From contig JAPLFH010000043.1 of the NCBI GenBank assembly GCA_026390815.1, forward strand, positions 1-64,000: 64,000 bases of DNA, in the 5' to 3' direction. Every line of letters starts with the position of its first letter. Position 1 is the first letter of the stretch. Source of the DNA: Ignavibacteriales bacterium. Its GTDB lineage: Bacteria > Bacteroidota > Ignavibacteria > Ignavibacteriales > SURF-24. Of the stretch, positions 55,455-64,000 are shown piece by piece. The position numbers were made by a program, and so were the translations under genes. A model generated the notes under the pieces. The model saw only the letters and a program-made list of their open reading frames with translations, ran no database searches and was not told where the DNA came from.

Positions 55455-57554
55455 ATGCACGAAAGAGTAAGTATAGATAAAGTTAGAAATATTGGGATTA
55501 TGGCGCACATAGATGCGGGTAAAACCACTACTACTGAGAGAATTCTGTTCTACACAGGAAAAACTCACAGGATGGGTGAAGTACACGATGGTGCTGCTAC
55601 AATGGATTGGATGGAACAGGAAAAAGAACGTGGAATTACAATTACGAGTGCAGCAACTACTTGTTTTTGGAATGATTATCAAATAAATATAATTGATACG
55701 CCTGGGCATGTTGATTTTACTGTAGAAGTTGAAAGGTCTTTAAGAGTTCTTGATGGTGCTATTGCTCTGTTCTGTGCAGTTGGCGGTGTTGAACCACAAT
55801 CAGAAACTGTATGGCGGCAAGCTGATAAATATAGCGTTCCCAGAATTGCTTTTGTAAACAAGATGGATCGCGTTGGTGCAGATTTTTTTCACGCTGTTGA
55901 AATGATGAAAGATAGATTAGGCGCTAATGCTGTACCTGTTACATTACCAATTGGTGAAGGTGATCTGTTTGTTGGAATTATTGATCTTATTTCCTTCAAA
56001 GCACTTATGTATCACGAAGAAACCTATGGTGCCACTCACGATGAAATTCCGATTCCTCAAAGTTTAAAAGAGATTGCTAATAAATATAGAACCTTAATGC
56101 TCGAGGCTGTTTCTGACGTGGATGATACTCTGCTGGAAAAATATTTAGAAGGTAAAAATATTTCGGAAAATGAAATTATTAAAGTGTTAAGACAAGCAAC
56201 TATTCAGGCAAAAATTATCCCGGTTCTTTGTGGATCATCCTTTAAAAATAAAGGTGTGCAAAGATTGTTAGACGCTGTTATTGAATTTTTACCTTCCCCA
56301 ATTGATGTTGGAGATATTCAAGCACATCATCCTGATACAAAGGATGTTGTTGTTAGAAAGGTAAATGAGGATGAAGAGTTTACTGGATTAGCTTTTAAGA
56401 TTATGTCTGATCCATTTGTTGGTAAGTTAACTTACGTTAGAGTTTATAGCGGCACCTGTAATGCTGGCTCATATGTTTATAACTCAGTATCAGGAAGAAA
56501 AGAAAGAGTTGGTAGAATTCTTAAAATGCACGCCAACCATAGACAGGATGTTGATGAAATTATTGCTGGTGATATTGCAGCAATTGTTGGATTGAAATAT
56601 ACAAAGACTGGTGATACATTATGCAATGAAGATGATCCAATAATTATGGAAAAGATGATATTTCCAGAGCCAGTTATTCAAATTGCAATTGAACCGAAAA
56701 CTAAAGCTGATCAGGATAAACTATCAGAAGCTTTAGCAAAATTATCTGATGAAGATCCCACTTTTAAAGTAAAAGTTGATGATGAAACAGGACAGACATT
56801 AATTAGTGGAATGGGCGAACTTCATTTGGAAATTCTTGTTGATAGAATGAAACGCGAGTTTAAAGTTGAAGCAAATGTTGGTAAACCACAGGTGGCTTAC
56901 AGAGAATCAATTACTGCAACTGTTAACGTAGAAGGTAAATTTATTAAACAATCAGGTGGACGTGGAAAATACGGTCACGTCTGGATTGAACTTAGTCCTA
57001 ATGAACCTGGTAAAGGTTATGAATTTACAAATGCAATTGTTGGTGGTGTAGTTCCTAAAGAATATATTACTCCAGTTTCTGCTGGTATTCAGGAATCAAT
57101 GAGAAATGGAGTTATTGCTGGATTTCCTGTTGTTGATATTAAAGCAAAATTATATGATGGTTCTTATCACGATGTTGATTCAGATGAAATTTCCTTTAAA
57201 GTTGCCGGATCTATGGCATTCAGAGAAGGTGCGAAAAAAGCGAAACCAGTTTTACTTGAACCCATTATGGCTGTAGAAGTTATTACACCTGAAGATTATT
57301 TAGGCGATGTAATGGGCGATCTAAATTCCCGCAGAGGAAAAATTGAAGGCTTTGCTGCCCGAAAAGATGCTCAGGTTATTAAAGCAACCGTTCCGCTTTC
57401 AGAAATGTTTGGTTATGCAACAATTTTAAGATCAATGACTCAAGGAAGAGCGATTTATTCAATGCAATTTTCACATTATCATGAAGTACCAAAAAGTATA
57501 GCGGATGAGATTGCAGAAAAAACACAAGTAAGAAGATCAGTTACAACCAATTAA
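55455..57554 (+). CDS. fusA: Elongation factor G
   Basis: 699 residues, the standard length. G1 [12 protein letters not shown], switch [15 protein letters not shown]3 DTPGHVDFT and G4 NKMDR are intact; domain IV has the [10 protein letters not shown] loop and domain V ends normally. Only one fusA is in the window. Translocase GTPase. Confidence 0.98.
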   Translation: MHERVSIDKVRNIGIMAHIDAGKTTTTERILFYTGKTHRMGEVHDGAATMDWMEQEKERGITITSAATTCFWNDYQINIIDTPGHVDFTVEVERSLRVLDGAIALFCAVGGVEPQSETVWRQADKYSVPRIAFVNKMDRVGADFFHAVEMMKDRLGANAVPVTLPIGEGDLFVGIIDLISFKALMYHEETYGATHDEIPIPQSLKEIANKYRTLMLEAVSDVDDTLLEKYLEGKNISENEIIKVLRQATIQAKIIPVLCGSSFKNKGVQRLLDAVIEFLPSPIDVGDIQAHHPDTKDVVVRKVNEDEEFTGLAFKIMSDPFVGKLTYVRVYSGTCNAGSYVYNSVSGRKERVGRILKMHANHRQDVDEIIAGDIAAIVGLKYTKTGDTLCNEDDPIIMEKMIFPEPVIQIAIEPKTKADQDKLSEALAKLSDEDPTFKVKVDDETGQTLISGMGELHLEILVDRMKREFKVEANVGKPQVAYRESITATVNVEGKFIKQSGGRGKYGHVWIELSPNEPGKGYEFTNAIVGGVVPKEYITPVSAGIQESMRNGVIAGFPVVDIKAKLYDGSYHDVDSDEISFKVAGSMAFREGAKKAKPVLLEPIMAVEVITPEDYLGDVMGDLNSRRGKIEGFAARKDAQVIKATVPLSEMFGYATILRSMTQGRAIYSMQFSHYHEVPKSIADEIAEKTQVRRSVTTN

Positions 57555-57592
57555 TAAAAGAGAAAAGTAAATAAAATTACAAGGAGAACTCG

Positions 57593-58801
57593 ATGGCAAA
57601 AGAAAAATTTGATAGGAGTAAACCTCACGTTAACGTAGGAACTATTGGTCACGTAGATCATGGTAAAACCACATTAACGGCTGCCATCACTATGGCGCTT
57701 AGCAGAAAGGGCTTATCAGCAATCAGAACATTTGATAGCATTGATAATGCTCCGGAAGAAAGAGAAAGAGGTATTACTATTGCAACAGCTCACGTTGAAT
57801 ACTCAACAGCTAATAGACACTACGCTCACGTAGATTGTCCTGGTCACGCAGATTATGTTAAAAACATGATCACTGGTGCTGCACAAATGGATGGTGCAAT
57901 TCTTGTCGTTGCTGCTACTGATGGTCCAATGCCTCAAACCAGGGAACATATTCTTTTAGCTCGTCAGGTGGGTGTTCCAAAAATGGTTGTATTCTTAAAT
58001 AAAGTTGACGCAGTTGATGATCCTGAATTAATTGAATTGGTTGAAGAAGAGTTGCGAGATTTGTTGACTAAATATGAATTCCCGGGTCTTGAAATTCCGA
58101 TTATTAAAGGATCTGCGCTTCATGCTTTAGAAGCTGGTACAGATCTAACCACAAAGATGGACGACCCAAGATTTACATGTATTTGGGAACTTATGGAGGC
58201 AGTTGATAATTATATTCCGCTTCCAGAAAGAAGTGTAGATAAACCTTTCTTAATGCCAGTTGAAGATGTTTTTTCAATCACTGGTCGTGGTACTGTTGCT
58301 ACAGGTAGAGTTGAAAGAGGACAAGTTAAAATTCAGGAAGAAGTTGAATTGATTGGACTTGGTGTTCATAAGAAAACAGTTGTTACCGGTATTGAAATGT
58401 TTAGGAAAGAATTAGATGCAGCAATGGCTGGTGATAATGCTGGAATTCTTTTAAGAGGTATTGATAAAAATGAAATTGAAAGAGGAATGGTTTTAGCTAA
58501 AACCGGAAGCATCACTCCTCATAAAGTTTTTGAAGGTGAAGTTTATATTCTTTCAAAAGAAGAAGGTGGAAGACACACACCATTTTTTAACGGATACAGA
58601 CCACAATTTTATTTTAGAACAACTGACGTTACCGGAGTTGCAACATTACCAGAAGGAACCGAGATGGTTATGCCTGGTGATAATGTAAAATTAAAAGTTG
58701 AGTTGATTTCTGAAATTGCAATGGAAGAAAAACTTCGCTTTGCTATTCGAGAAGGTGGTAGAACAGTTGGATCTGGTGTTGTAACCAAGATTATATCATA
58801 A
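57593..58801 (+). CDS. tuf: Elongation factor Tu
   Basis: 402 residues. G1 GHVDHGKTT, switch [17 protein letters not shown]3 [13 protein letters not shown]4 NKVD, G5 GSALHALE. It is placed after fusA; the other classic site, between tRNA-Thr and tRNA-Trp, has no tuf here, so this may be the only copy. AAGGAG 7 nt before the ATG. Confidence 0.98.
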   Translation: MAKEKFDRSKPHVNVGTIGHVDHGKTTLTAAITMALSRKGLSAIRTFDSIDNAPEERERGITIATAHVEYSTANRHYAHVDCPGHADYVKNMITGAAQMDGAILVVAATDGPMPQTREHILLARQVGVPKMVVFLNKVDAVDDPELIELVEEELRDLLTKYEFPGLEIPIIKGSALHALEAGTDLTTKMDDPRFTCIWELMEAVDNYIPLPERSVDKPFLMPVEDVFSITGRGTVATGRVERGQVKIQEEVELIGLGVHKKTVVTGIEMFRKELDAAMAGDNAGILLRGIDKNEIERGMVLAKTGSITPHKVFEGEVYILSKEEGGRHTPFFNGYRPQFYFRTTDVTGVATLPEGTEMVMPGDNVKLKVELISEIAMEEKLRFAIREGGRTVGSGVVTKIIS

Positions 58802-58810
58802 ATGATTTTA

Positions 58811-58845
58811 TTCCCGAAAGGATTAAATACTTTCGGGAAAAATTT
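58811..58845 (+). terminator. Hairpin between tuf and rpsJ
   Basis: TTCCCGAAAG (58811-58820) pairs with CTTTCGGGAA (58830-58839) around a 9-nt loop, followed by AAATTTTT. Ten perfect pairs. It can end or attenuate str-operon transcription; since no clear promoter lies between it and rpsJ, partial read-through is expected. Confidence 0.75.
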
Positions 58846-58862
58846 TTATAGGAGTAGAAAAC

Positions 58863-59171
58863 GTGGCTGGACAGAAAATAAGAATAAAATTAAAATCGTA
58901 CGATCATATTCTTATTGATAAATCGACTGAAAAGATAATTAAGACTGTAAAGAGTACTGGAGCTGTTGTTTCTGGTCCAATTCCTCTTCCAACTAAAAAA
59001 ACTATTTATACAGTCCTTCGTTCACCTCACGTCGATAAAAAGTCGAGAGAACAATTCGAAATTAGAGCACATAAAAGAATAATTGATATTCATAACTCTA
59101 ATAACAAAACCGTCGATTCCCTTAGTAAATTGGAAATTCCGGCGGGTGTTGATATAGAGATAAAGTTATAA
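58863..59171 (+). CDS. rpsJ: Ribosomal protein S10 / NusE
   Basis: 102 residues from a GTG start (GGAG upstream at 58850). [20 protein letters not shown] and [20 protein letters not shown] are typical. S10 also binds NusB and NusG. First gene of the S10 cluster that continues to the window edge. Confidence 0.97.
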   Translation: MAGQKIRIKLKSYDHILIDKSTEKIIKTVKSTGAVVSGPIPLPTKKTIYTVLRSPHVDKKSREQFEIRAHKRIIDIHNSNNKTVDSLSKLEIPAGVDIEIKL

Positions 59172-59184
59172 GGATTTTGAAAAA

Positions 59185-59805
59185 ATGCCTGGATTGATTG
59201 GTAAAAAACTGGGAATGAGTAACTTTTTTGCTTCAGATGGAACGCTTGTTCCGGTCACTATTATTCAAGCTGGTCCTTGTCCTGTAGTTAGAATAATAAA
59301 CAAAGAAAATGATGGTTACGAGGCTTTACTATTAGGCTTCGGAACCAGAAAAGTAAAAAATATTTCCAAACCAGTGTTGGGTCAATTTAAGAAAAGTGGA
59401 GTTACACCCACAGCTTCTATAAAAGAATTTAAAAATTTTGATGTTAACAATTACAAAATTGGTGACAGTATTAATGTTGAACTTTTTACTGAAGGTGAGT
59501 TTGTAAAAGTAACTGGCAAAACAAAAGGAAAAGGATTCCAGGGTGTAATGAGAAGACACAACTTTGGTGGCGTTGGTGGTACAACTCACGGCCAAAGTGA
59601 TAGATTACGCGCACCTGGTTCTATCGGTTCCAGTTCTTATCCTTCAAGAGTATTTAAAGGACAAAGAATGGCTGGTAGAATGGGTTATGACCAGGTTACA
59701 ATAAGACATCTTAAAGTAATTAAAGTGATTGCAGAAAAAAATATAATTATGGTAAAAGGATCAGTTCCTGGATCCATAAATTCAATAGTTGAAATTAACA
59801 AGTAA
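59185..59805 (+). CDS. rplC: Ribosomal protein L3
   Basis: 206 residues. MPGLIGKKLGMSNFFASDGT at the start and the peptidyl-transferase loop GGVGGTTHGQSDRLRAPGS with GRMGYDQVTI. Short 13-bp gap after rpsJ. Confidence 0.97.
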   Translation: MPGLIGKKLGMSNFFASDGTLVPVTIIQAGPCPVVRIINKENDGYEALLLGFGTRKVKNISKPVLGQFKKSGVTPTASIKEFKNFDVNNYKIGDSINVELFTEGEFVKVTGKTKGKGFQGVMRRHNFGGVGGTTHGQSDRLRAPGSIGSSSYPSRVFKGQRMAGRMGYDQVTIRHLKVIKVIAEKNIIMVKGSVPGSINSIVEINK

Positions 59806-59820
59806 AAGTTTGGTTTAAAG

Positions 59821-60471
59821 ATGACATTAGATGTTTATAAAATAGATGGCACTAAAAGCGGCGAAACCGTTGAATTGAAAGATGATATTTTCAATATCGA
59901 GCCAAACGATCACGCCATTTATTTAACTGTTAAGGCTCATTTGGCAAACCAGCGCCAGGGTACTTCTAAAGCTAAAGAAAGAAACGAAGTGCGTGGTGGT
60001 GGAAAAAAACCTTGGCGACAAAAAGGAAGAGGTGGTGCAAGAGCAGGTACATCACGTTCACCACTTTGGGTTGGTGGTGGTACTATCTTTGGACCTAAAC
60101 CAAGGGATTATTATCAGGACATTAATAAAAAAGTTAAAAAGCTGGCAAGAAAATCTGCACTTTCATATAAAGTTAAAGACGAGCAATTAATGGTTGTGGA
60201 AGATTTTAACCTTGATGCACCTAAAACAAAAGAGTTCTCCAATATTCTTAAAGCATTAAAGTTAGAAAATAAAAAAGCTCTTCTGCTAACAAACGGAAAC
60301 TTAGAGAACATTTACAAATCTAGCCGTAACATTCCCAAAATTAATGTTCTTGATGCAGTTAACGCTTCAACTTATGACATTCTTAATAATCAGATGGTTG
60401 TTATTCAAAAAGGCGCAGTTGAAGCTTTCGAAAAAACATTTAGCAGCAACATTGTTAAGGTGGTTGAATAA
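59821..60471 (+). CDS. rplD: Ribosomal protein L4
   Basis: 216 residues. The tunnel loop GGKKPWRQKGRGGARAGTSR followed by PLWVGGGTIFGPKPRDY is conserved. In E. coli L4 controls the S10 operon. The stop is 1 bp from rplW. Confidence 0.96.
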   Translation: MTLDVYKIDGTKSGETVELKDDIFNIEPNDHAIYLTVKAHLANQRQGTSKAKERNEVRGGGKKPWRQKGRGGARAGTSRSPLWVGGGTIFGPKPRDYYQDINKKVKKLARKSALSYKVKDEQLMVVEDFNLDAPKTKEFSNILKALKLENKKALLLTNGNLENIYKSSRNIPKINVLDAVNASTYDILNNQMVVIQKGAVEAFEKTFSSNIVKVVE

Positions 60472-60472
60472 T

Positions 60473-60769
60473 ATGCGACAAGTTTTAATCAAACCGCTCA
60501 TTACGGAAAAGATGAATGCATTAGCTGAAGCACAAAACAAATATGGTTTTATTGTGGATTATGCGGCTAATAAAATCCAGATTGCAAATGCAGTTGAAGA
60601 AAAATTTAATGTAGTTGTTTTCGATGTAAACACTATTAGATACGATGGTAAAACTAAAACACAATTTAGAAAAAGTGGAAGATTTACTGGTAAATCTCCA
60701 AAGTTTAAGAAAGCAATTATAACATTAGTAAAAGGTCAAAAGATAGACCTGTTTGAAGAAGTTCAGTAA
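60473..60769 (+). CDS. rplW: Ribosomal protein L23
   Basis: 98 residues from the ATG at 60473; the longer ORF starting at 60344 lies over rplD and is not used. It starts MRQVLIKPLITEKMNALAEA and has VNTIRYDGKTKTQFRKSGRF. L23 lies at the tunnel exit and binds SRP and trigger factor. Confidence 0.95.
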   Translation: MRQVLIKPLITEKMNALAEAQNKYGFIVDYAANKIQIANAVEEKFNVVVFDVNTIRYDGKTKTQFRKSGRFTGKSPKFKKAIITLVKGQKIDLFEEVQ

Positions 60770-60799
60770 TTACGACCACACGAATTGGAGTAGTCTTTA

Positions 60800-61627
60800 A
60801 TGGCAATTAGAAAATTAAAACCGAATACACCAGGAACAAGATTTATGTCTATTCCTTCCTTCGAAGAAATTACGAAGACGGAACCGGAAAAATCTTTAAC
60901 GTTGTCTTTAAGAAAATCTGGTGGAAGAAATAATTTAGGTAGAGTAACATCACGTCACCGAGGCGGTGGTCATAAAAGAAAATTGAGAGTTATTGATTTT
61001 AAAAGAGATAAAACTGGAATTCCAGCAAAAGTATTTTCGATTGAATATGATCCAAACCGTTCATCAAGAATAGCGCTTTTGCATTATAGTGATGGCGAAA
61101 AACGATACATCCTTGCACCTGATGGATTAAAAGTTGGCGAAACATTAGTATCGGGTAGTGGAATAGAAATTAAAGTTGGTAATGCACTAAAGTTAAAAGA
61201 AATGCCTCTTGGAAGCTTTGTTCATAACGTAGAAATTAAACCGGGTAAAGGTGGACAAATTGGTAGAAGTGCTGGTTCCTCCGTACAACTGATGGCAAAA
61301 GAAGGCAAATATGCACAATTGAAAATGCCTTCCGGCGAAGTAAGAATTATTAGTGTTGACTGTATGGCTACATATGGATTGGTAGGAAATACTGATCACG
61401 AAAATATTAGTGTTGGAAAAGCAGGAAGAAGCAGATGGCTTGGAATCAGACCTCATGTACGTGGAGTTGCAATGAATCCTGTAGACCATCCAATGGGTGG
61501 TGGTGAAGGTAAAACTTCTGGTGGTGGTCATCCGGTTTCTCCGTGGGGTACGCCGGCAAAAGGTTATAAAACTCGTAAGAAAAAGAATTCTTCAAATAAA
61601 TACATTATAAAACGTAGAAGTAAGTAG
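60800..61627 (+). CDS. rplB: Ribosomal protein L2
   Basis: 275 residues. [35 protein letters not shown]-like [17 protein letters not shown] and the conserved [20 protein letters not shown] with the His near the peptidyl-transferase centre. Length typical. Confidence 0.97.
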   Translation: MAIRKLKPNTPGTRFMSIPSFEEITKTEPEKSLTLSLRKSGGRNNLGRVTSRHRGGGHKRKLRVIDFKRDKTGIPAKVFSIEYDPNRSSRIALLHYSDGEKRYILAPDGLKVGETLVSGSGIEIKVGNALKLKEMPLGSFVHNVEIKPGKGGQIGRSAGSSVQLMAKEGKYAQLKMPSGEVRIISVDCMATYGLVGNTDHENISVGKAGRSRWLGIRPHVRGVAMNPVDHPMGGGEGKTSGGGHPVSPWGTPAKGYKTRKKKNSSNKYIIKRRSK

Positions 61628-61637
61628 AGAGTAGTAA

Positions 61638-61925
61638 ATGCCAAGATCTGTAAAAAAGGGACCATACATTGACGTTAAATTGCAATTAAAAATTCGTCAA
61701 ATGAACCAAGCGAACCAGAAGAAAATTATTAAAACCTGGTCTCGTTCAAGTACCATTTCTCCAGAATTTGTTGGACATACTGTTGCAGTACACAACGGTA
61801 ATAAAATGATTCCGGTTTATGTTTCAGAAAATATGGTTGGCCACAAATTAGGTGAATTTTCACCAACAAGAATTTTTAGAGGTCATCCCGGAACAAAAGC
61901 AGAAAAAGCATCTAAGGTAAAATAA
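61638..61925 (+). CDS. rpsS: Ribosomal protein S19
   Basis: 95 residues. [39 protein letters not shown] and [19 protein letters not shown] match the family. It binds S13 in the 30S head. Gap of 10 bp from rplB. Confidence 0.97.
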   Translation: MPRSVKKGPYIDVKLQLKIRQMNQANQKKIIKTWSRSSTISPEFVGHTVAVHNGNKMIPVYVSENMVGHKLGEFSPTRIFRGHPGTKAEKASKVK

Positions 61926-61947
61926 AGTAATCCGAGGTTAGGAAATT

Positions 61948-62295
61948 ATGCAAGCAAAAGCAACACATAGATACATTGGAACATCACCAAGAAAGATGAG
62001 GCTGGTAATTGATTTGATCCGTGGTAAAGCTGCAGATCAAGCTATGGAAATTCTTCATTTCCAACCAAAACATGCTTCTAAAGATGCAATAAAAGTTTTA
62101 AGATCAGCTATTTCTAATATGCTAAATAATGATGCGGCTGCAAGTAAAGTTGAACCTTCAGAATTGGTTGTTAAAGAAGTATTTGTTAATTGCGGACCAG
62201 CAATGAAAAGAATTTTACCTGCTCCTATGGGCAGAGCTTATAGAGTTAAAAAAAGATCTAATCATTTAACAATAGTTGTTGCAACTAAAGAGTAA
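61948..62295 (+). CDS. rplV: Ribosomal protein L22
   Basis: 115 residues. TSPRKMRLVIDLIRGKAADQA at the N-terminus and the tunnel hairpin VFVNCGPAMKRILPAPMGRA with RVKKRSNHLTIVV at the end. The hairpin shapes the exit tunnel near the macrolide site. Confidence 0.96.
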   Translation: MQAKATHRYIGTSPRKMRLVIDLIRGKAADQAMEILHFQPKHASKDAIKVLRSAISNMLNNDAAASKVEPSELVVKEVFVNCGPAMKRILPAPMGRAYRVKKRSNHLTIVVATKE

Positions 62296-62311
62296 AACTT
62301 AGGAGGAATTT

Positions 62312-62953
62312 TTGGGACAGAAGTGTAATCCGACTGGATTAAGATTAGGGATCATTAAAGGATGGGATTCTAACTGGTACGAAAGTAAAAGTTACGCCAG
62401 CAAATTAGTTGAGGATAAACAACTTCGGCAATACGTTAGACAAAGATTAAAGAAAGCCGGCATCTCAAAAATATTTATTGATAGAACTTCTAAAAATGTT
62501 ATTCTTACAATCAACACATCTAGACCTGGTGTAGTAATTGGTAAAAGTGGAAAAGAAATAGCACAGCTGGAACAAGAATTAAAAAAAATAAGTGATAAAG
62601 AAGTTAAAGTTCAGATTACAGAAATAAAAAGACCGGAACTTGATGCTTATTTGGTTGGTGAAAATATTGCATCACAATTGGAAGGCAGAATTTCATTCAG
62701 AAGAGCAATGAAAAGCTCTATAACTTCTGCAATGCGTATGGGTGCTGAAGGAATTAGAATTATGTGTGCTGGCAGGTTAGGCGGAGCAGAAATGGCTCGA
62801 ACCGAACAGTACAAAGAAGGAAGAATTCCTTTGCATACACTTAGAGCAGATATTGATTATTCAACGGCAACAGCTCATACTATCTATGGAGCAATAGGAA
62901 TAAAAGTTTGGATCTGCCGTGGTGAAATTCTTGGTAAAAGAGCAACAGAGTAA
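62312..62953 (+). CDS. rpsC: Ribosomal protein S3
   Basis: 213 residues from a TTG start placed 5 nt after a perfect AGGAGG; no ATG is available nearby. [20 protein letters not shown], the KH domain [20 protein letters not shown] and the C-terminal [17 protein letters not shown] are intact. Non-ATG start is well supported by the ribosome binding site. Confidence 0.96.
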   Translation: MGQKCNPTGLRLGIIKGWDSNWYESKSYASKLVEDKQLRQYVRQRLKKAGISKIFIDRTSKNVILTINTSRPGVVIGKSGKEIAQLEQELKKISDKEVKVQITEIKRPELDAYLVGENIASQLEGRISFRRAMKSSITSAMRMGAEGIRIMCAGRLGGAEMARTEQYKEGRIPLHTLRADIDYSTATAHTIYGAIGIKVWICRGEILGKRATE

Positions 62954-62972
62954 TTAGCAGGAGTTTTTTGTT

Positions 62973-63392
62973 ATGTTAATGCCTAAAAGAGTTAAATATA
63001 GAAAAGCACAACGCGGCAGAATGTGTGGAAAGGCTTACCGCGGAAGTACAATTTCATTTGGTGATTTTGGTTTGAAAGCTATGGAACCAGCGTGGATTAC
63101 CAGCAGGCAAATTGAAGCATGCCGTGTTGCAATATCCCGCAAGATGAAAAGAGATGGACGAGTTTGGATTAGAATTTTTCCGGATAAACCAGTTACAAAG
63201 AAACCTTTGGAAACTAGAATGGGAAAAGGAAAAGGAGCTCCGGAATTTTGGGTGGCAGTAGTTAAACCTGGTAGAATTATGTTCGAAGTTGGTGGAATTC
63301 CGAAGGAACTTGCACAGGAAGCTATGACGGTTGCTTCCCATAAATTACCTATTAAAACAAAATTTGTTGTTAGACCTGATTACGAACAATAG
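62973..63392 (+). CDS. rplP: Ribosomal protein L16
   Basis: 139 residues. [40 protein letters not shown] and [19 protein letters not shown] are typical. AGGAG lies 9 nt before the first ATG. Essential for the A-site and late 50S assembly. Confidence 0.97.
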   Translation: MLMPKRVKYRKAQRGRMCGKAYRGSTISFGDFGLKAMEPAWITSRQIEACRVAISRKMKRDGRVWIRIFPDKPVTKKPLETRMGKGKGAPEFWVAVVKPGRIMFEVGGIPKELAQEAMTVASHKLPIKTKFVVRPDYEQ

Positions 63393-63402
63393 GCAAGGTG
63401 AT

Positions 63403-63618
63403 ATGAAGATTCATGAAATTAGAGAAATGAAAACTAGCGAGATTATTCAGAAGATTACTGAAGATGAAAAAAATCTGTTAGATTTGAAATTTTCACACGC
63501 GTTAAAACAATTAACTAATACAGCTAAATTAAAATTAATACGTCGTGATGTTGCCAAAATGAAAACCATTTTAGCACAAAGAGAAATTGAAGAAAAAAAT
63601 AAAGCCAAGAAAGAATAA
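63403..63618 (+). CDS. rpmC: Ribosomal protein L29
   Basis: 71 residues from the ATG at 63403; the ORF opening at 63331 overlaps rplP and is rejected. MKIHEIREMKTSEIIQKITE and LIRRDVAKMKTILAQREIEE show the two-helix L29 plan. AAGG lies 6-9 nt upstream. Confidence 0.93.
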   Translation: MKIHEIREMKTSEIIQKITEDEKNLLDLKFSHALKQLTNTAKLKLIRRDVAKMKTILAQREIEEKNKAKKE

Positions 63619-63637
63619 TAGGAGTTATTGCTGAAAT

Positions 63638-63895
63638 ATGGAAAAACGTTCCTTAAGAAAAACAAGAATTGGTTACGTTGTAAGCAATAAAATGGAAAAA
63701 AGCATTATTGTCGCCATCGAAAGAAAAGTTGCTCATGCTTTGTATAAAAAATATTTTAAGAAAACAACTAAACTGATGGCTCACGACGAAAAAAACGAAT
63801 GTAAAATTGGCGATAAAGTAAAAATTATGGAAACACGACCGCTTAGCAAATCTAAAAAGTGGCGTTTAGTTGAAATCGTTGAACGCGCTAAGTAA
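63638..63895 (+). CDS. rpsQ: Ribosomal protein S17
   Basis: 85 residues. [40 protein letters not shown] and [20 protein letters not shown] are characteristic of S17. Start ATG after GGAG. rplN follows. Confidence 0.96.
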   Translation: MEKRSLRKTRIGYVVSNKMEKSIIVAIERKVAHALYKKYFKKTTKLMAHDEKNECKIGDKVKIMETRPLSKSKKWRLVEIVERAK

Positions 63896-63916
63896 TCGAC
63901 CCAAGGAGAATTCCAG

Positions 63917-64000
63917 ATGATACAAGAAGAAACCTCATTAGTCGTTGCAGATAATTCAGGTGCAAAAAAAGTAAAGTGCATTAGAGTTCTTGGCGGAAGC
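63917..64000 (+). CDS. rplN: Ribosomal protein L14, 3' end beyond window
   Basis: 28 residues are visible from the ATG at 63917, with AAGGAG upstream: [20 protein letters not shown] then CIRVLGGS, the L14 N-terminus. The rest lies outside. It continues the S10/spc order. Confidence 0.94.
   Translation, partial: MIQEETSLVVADNSGAKKVKCIRVLGGS

Noticed and set aside
60344-60472. Extended L23 start overlapping rplD
   Set aside because: The extension is an out-of-frame shadow of rplD; L23 begins at 60473.

Overview
The window looks like a chromosomal segment of a low-GC member of the Ignavibacteria (Ignavibacteriota, FCB group). Many secreted proteins end in the Por/type IX secretion (T9SS) sorting domain, with an N-terminal NYPNPFNP motif and a GVYFY...KKM(V/I)LLK end. 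There is also a PorV/PorQ-family protein, a TonB receptor with a carboxypeptidase-regulatory domain, and a ribosomal/RNA polymerase super-operon typical of this group. The species assignment is inference from protein style; no 16S gene is present.

Layout. Positions 1-8154 carry three large minus-strand secreted proteins: an M6-like metalloprotease cut by the window edge, a beta-propeller-like protein and a deacetylase-like multidomain protein, plus one small hypothetical gene. Positions 8470-14218 form the most distinctive locus. A membrane histidine kinase and a sigma-54-activating response regulator are flanked on both sides by small secreted proteins with DxDGDGxxD calcium-binding-type loops, followed by a beta-barrel-like protein. 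Near-consensus -24/-12 promoters and paired inverted repeats (TTCGAC-N6-GTCGAA type) lie upstream of both small-protein genes. I read this as a self-contained envelope-response regulon laid out like E. coli zraP/zraSR but with a different effector.

Positions 14253-19755 hold an O-methyltransferase, a subtilisin-like protease with a palindromic repeat inside its coding sequence, and an FG-GAP/VCBS protein. Positions 19888-21888 are a small accessory patch: a zinc-ribbon protein of unknown function and a ParE/Phd toxin-antitoxin pair. Positions 22027-31178 are a minus-strand group encoding an FG-GAP protein, a TonB receptor, a giant secreted protein and PorV. This looks like an envelope/secretion unit.

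Positions 31358-42259 are mixed housekeeping genes: MscS channel, aminotransferase, a 2TM channel-like protein, a lipoprotein, M16 protease, nuoG-nuoH-nuoI and a YifB-type AAA+ protein. From 42403 to the right edge the translation/transcription block runs without interruption: tRNA-Tyr, tRNA-Gly, a GIY-YIG ORF fused into a degenerate tRNA-Gly copy, tRNA-Thr, rpmG, tRNA-Trp, secE, nusG, rplKAJL, rpoBC, rpsL, rpsG, fusA, tuf, then the S10 cluster to the start of rplN. Hairpins after rplL and tuf, and a strong sigma-70-like promoter before rpsL, divide this block into separately tunable segments.
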